A stretch of 6,473 bases of DNA. Source: Actinomycetota bacterium (GTDB lineage: Bacteria; Actinomycetota; Thermoleophilia; Gaiellales; Gaiellaceae). Location of the stretch: NCBI GenBank assembly GCA_019236545.1, contig JAFAIV010000271.1:1-6473 (forward strand). Direction: 5' to 3'. Below, piece after piece: positions 5,422 through 6,473 of the stretch. The notes under the pieces were generated by a model that was not told where the DNA came from, made no database searches, and saw nothing but the letters and a program-made list of their open reading frames with translations. Each line of letters opens with the position of its first letter. Position 1 is the first letter of the stretch. A program made the position numbers and the translations under genes.

Positions 5422-6473
5422 ATGAGAGTCGTCGTCCTCGGCGGGGGGTCGACCGGCGAGCACTTCGTCGGCGCCCTCCGCCGGTTCGACGGCGACTGCG
5501 AGATCACGCTCGTCGAGAGCCGTCTCGTCGGCGGCGAGTGCTCGTACTTCGCGTGCATGCCGACGAAGACGATGCTGCGGGCGGCGGAGCTCTCGTCGTC
5601 CCTCGACCGCGCGCCCGGGCTCGCGCCGGAGAAGCCGGAGCCGGACGGCGTCTGGTCGTGGCGCGACTGGATGACGAGCGACTGGGACGACTCCGGCCAG
5701 CTGCACTACCTCGAGGAGTGGAACTGCCGGCTCGTCCGCGCGCGCGGCCACGTCTCGCGGCCCGGCGTCGTCGACGCGGGCGGCGAGGAGCTGCCGTACG
5801 ACCGGCTCGTGATCGCGACCGGAACGAGCCCGCTTATCCCGCCCGTGGAGGGACTCGCGGACGTCGAGTACTGGACGAACCAGGACGCGACGCAGGCGCA
5901 CGAGGTCCCGGAGTCGCTCGCGGTCATGGGCGGCGGCCCGGTGGGCGCCGAGCTCGCGCAGTTCTTCGCGCGAATGGGCTCGCGCGTGACCGTGATCGAG
6001 CGCGGCGAGCGCCTGCTCGGGCGCGTGCACGCGGACGCGGGGGACGTCGTCGGCGCGGCCTTCCGCGACGAGGGGATCGACGTGCGCACGGGCATCGGCG
6101 TCGAGCGCGTCGAGCCGGGCATCCGCGTCCACCTCTCGGACGGCAGCGTCGTCGACGCCGAGCGCCTCCTCGTCGCGACCGGCCGCAAGCTCGAGATCGA
6201 CGACCTCGGCCTCGAGACGATCGGCGTCTCGTACACGCCGCGCGGGATCCAGGTGGACGAGCGGCTGCGGGCGGGGGAGAACGTCTGGGCGATCGGCGAC
6301 TGCACCGGCGTCGCGCTCTTCACCCACGTCGGCAAGTACCAGGCACGGGTGGCCGCCGCGGACATGGCCGGCCGGGACGTCCGCGCCGACTACCGCGCGA
6401 TCCCGGCCGGGATCTTCACCGATCCCGAGGTCAGCACCGTCGGCCGCACCGAGGACGGCGACGGAATCGTCAC
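5422..6473 (+). CDS. Class I pyridine nucleotide-disulfide oxidoreductase, N-terminal part (3' end outside window)
   Basis: This FAD/NAD(P)H flavoprotein is cut by the window edge after 350 codons; a typical full length is about 450-480. The FAD-binding GxGxxG is LGGGSTGE (6-13), followed by an acidic E32 at the end of the second strand. The redox motif is GGECSYFACMPTK (37-49), with the CxxxxC pair C40/C45 intact, as in dihydrolipoamide dehydrogenase, mercuric reductase and mycothione reductase relatives. The second nucleotide site is MGGGPVGAEL (169-178) with E193 ending the next strand, which favours NADH over NADPH. ATG (132-134) and AIGDCTG (290-296, D293 for FAD) complete the FAD domain, and PAGIFTDPEVSTVG begins the dimerisation domain. 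The catalytic HxxxxE would lie beyond the window. The exact substrate is not recognisable. ATG 5422 directly follows the TAG of the binding-protein gene, with no clear Shine-Dalgarno, so translation is probably coupled. Confidence 0.9.
   Translation, partial: MRVVVLGGGSTGEHFVGALRRFDGDCEITLVESRLVGGECSYFACMPTKTMLRAAELSSSLDRAPGLAPEKPEPDGVWSWRDWMTSDWDDSGQLHYLEEWNCRLVRARGHVSRPGVVDAGGEELPYDRLVIATGTSPLIPPVEGLADVEYWTNQDATQAHEVPESLAVMGGGPVGAELAQFFARMGSRVTVIERGERLLGRVHADAGDVVGAAFRDEGIDVRTGIGVERVEPGIRVHLSDGSVVDAERLLVATGRKLEIDDLGLETIGVSYTPRGIQVDERLRAGENVWAIGDCTGVALFTHVGKYQARVAAADMAGRDVRADYRAIPAGIFTDPEVSTVGRTEDGDGIV

Noticed and set aside
4483..6327. A 614-codon open frame on the - strand, opposite the binding protein and reductase
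   Set aside because: Its translation is dominated by Arg, Asp, Glu, Ala, Leu and Val with no recognisable domain, as expected opposite GC3-rich genes. The + strand genes have clear family motifs along the whole stretch.

Overview
The window is very GC-rich, with G or C at most third codon positions, and all recognisable genes lie on the + strand almost without gaps. The gene content (a small actinobacterial-type DapB, an M16 peptidase directly before dapB, a single-CBS ProV/OpuCA-like ATPase, and a flavoprotein with a GGECSYFAC redox motif) suggests an Actinomycetota chromosome. A deep branch such as Thermoleophilia is possible, but that is inference from composition and gene style, not a search result.

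Layout. Bases 1-1059 hold the 3' part of an M16 zinc-peptidase gene whose start is outside the window. It overlaps dapB (1059-1688, lysine/diaminopimelate pathway), which overlaps a small VOC-fold gene (1685-2065). These three look like one transcription unit; in many actinobacteria the M16-dapB pair follows pnp. A 67-base intergenic gap (2066-2132) is the only plausible operon boundary in the window.

Bases 2133-5421 encode a complete quaternary-amine-type (QAT/OpuC/ProVWX family) ABC importer: ATPase with a C-terminal CBS domain (2133-3083), permease 1 (3080-3796), permease 2 (3793-4467) and substrate-binding protein (4501-5421). The first three genes are joined by 4-base stop/start overlaps. 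The binding-protein gene has its own strong ribosome-binding site after a 33-base gap, as expected for the component needed in excess. Betaine, choline, carnitine, proline betaine or a related compound would be usual ligands; the sequence does not decide.

Immediately abutting the binding-protein stop codon, with no spacer, is the 5' part of a class I pyridine nucleotide-disulfide oxidoreductase (5422-6473, cut by the window edge). Its direct attachment to the transporter genes is the most interesting point here. One testable idea is that the importer handles a redox-active betaine such as ergothioneine, for which transporters of this family are known, and that the reductase acts on the imported compound or a related low-molecular-weight disulfide. 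No mobile elements, RNA genes, CRISPR arrays or convincing rho-independent terminators were seen.
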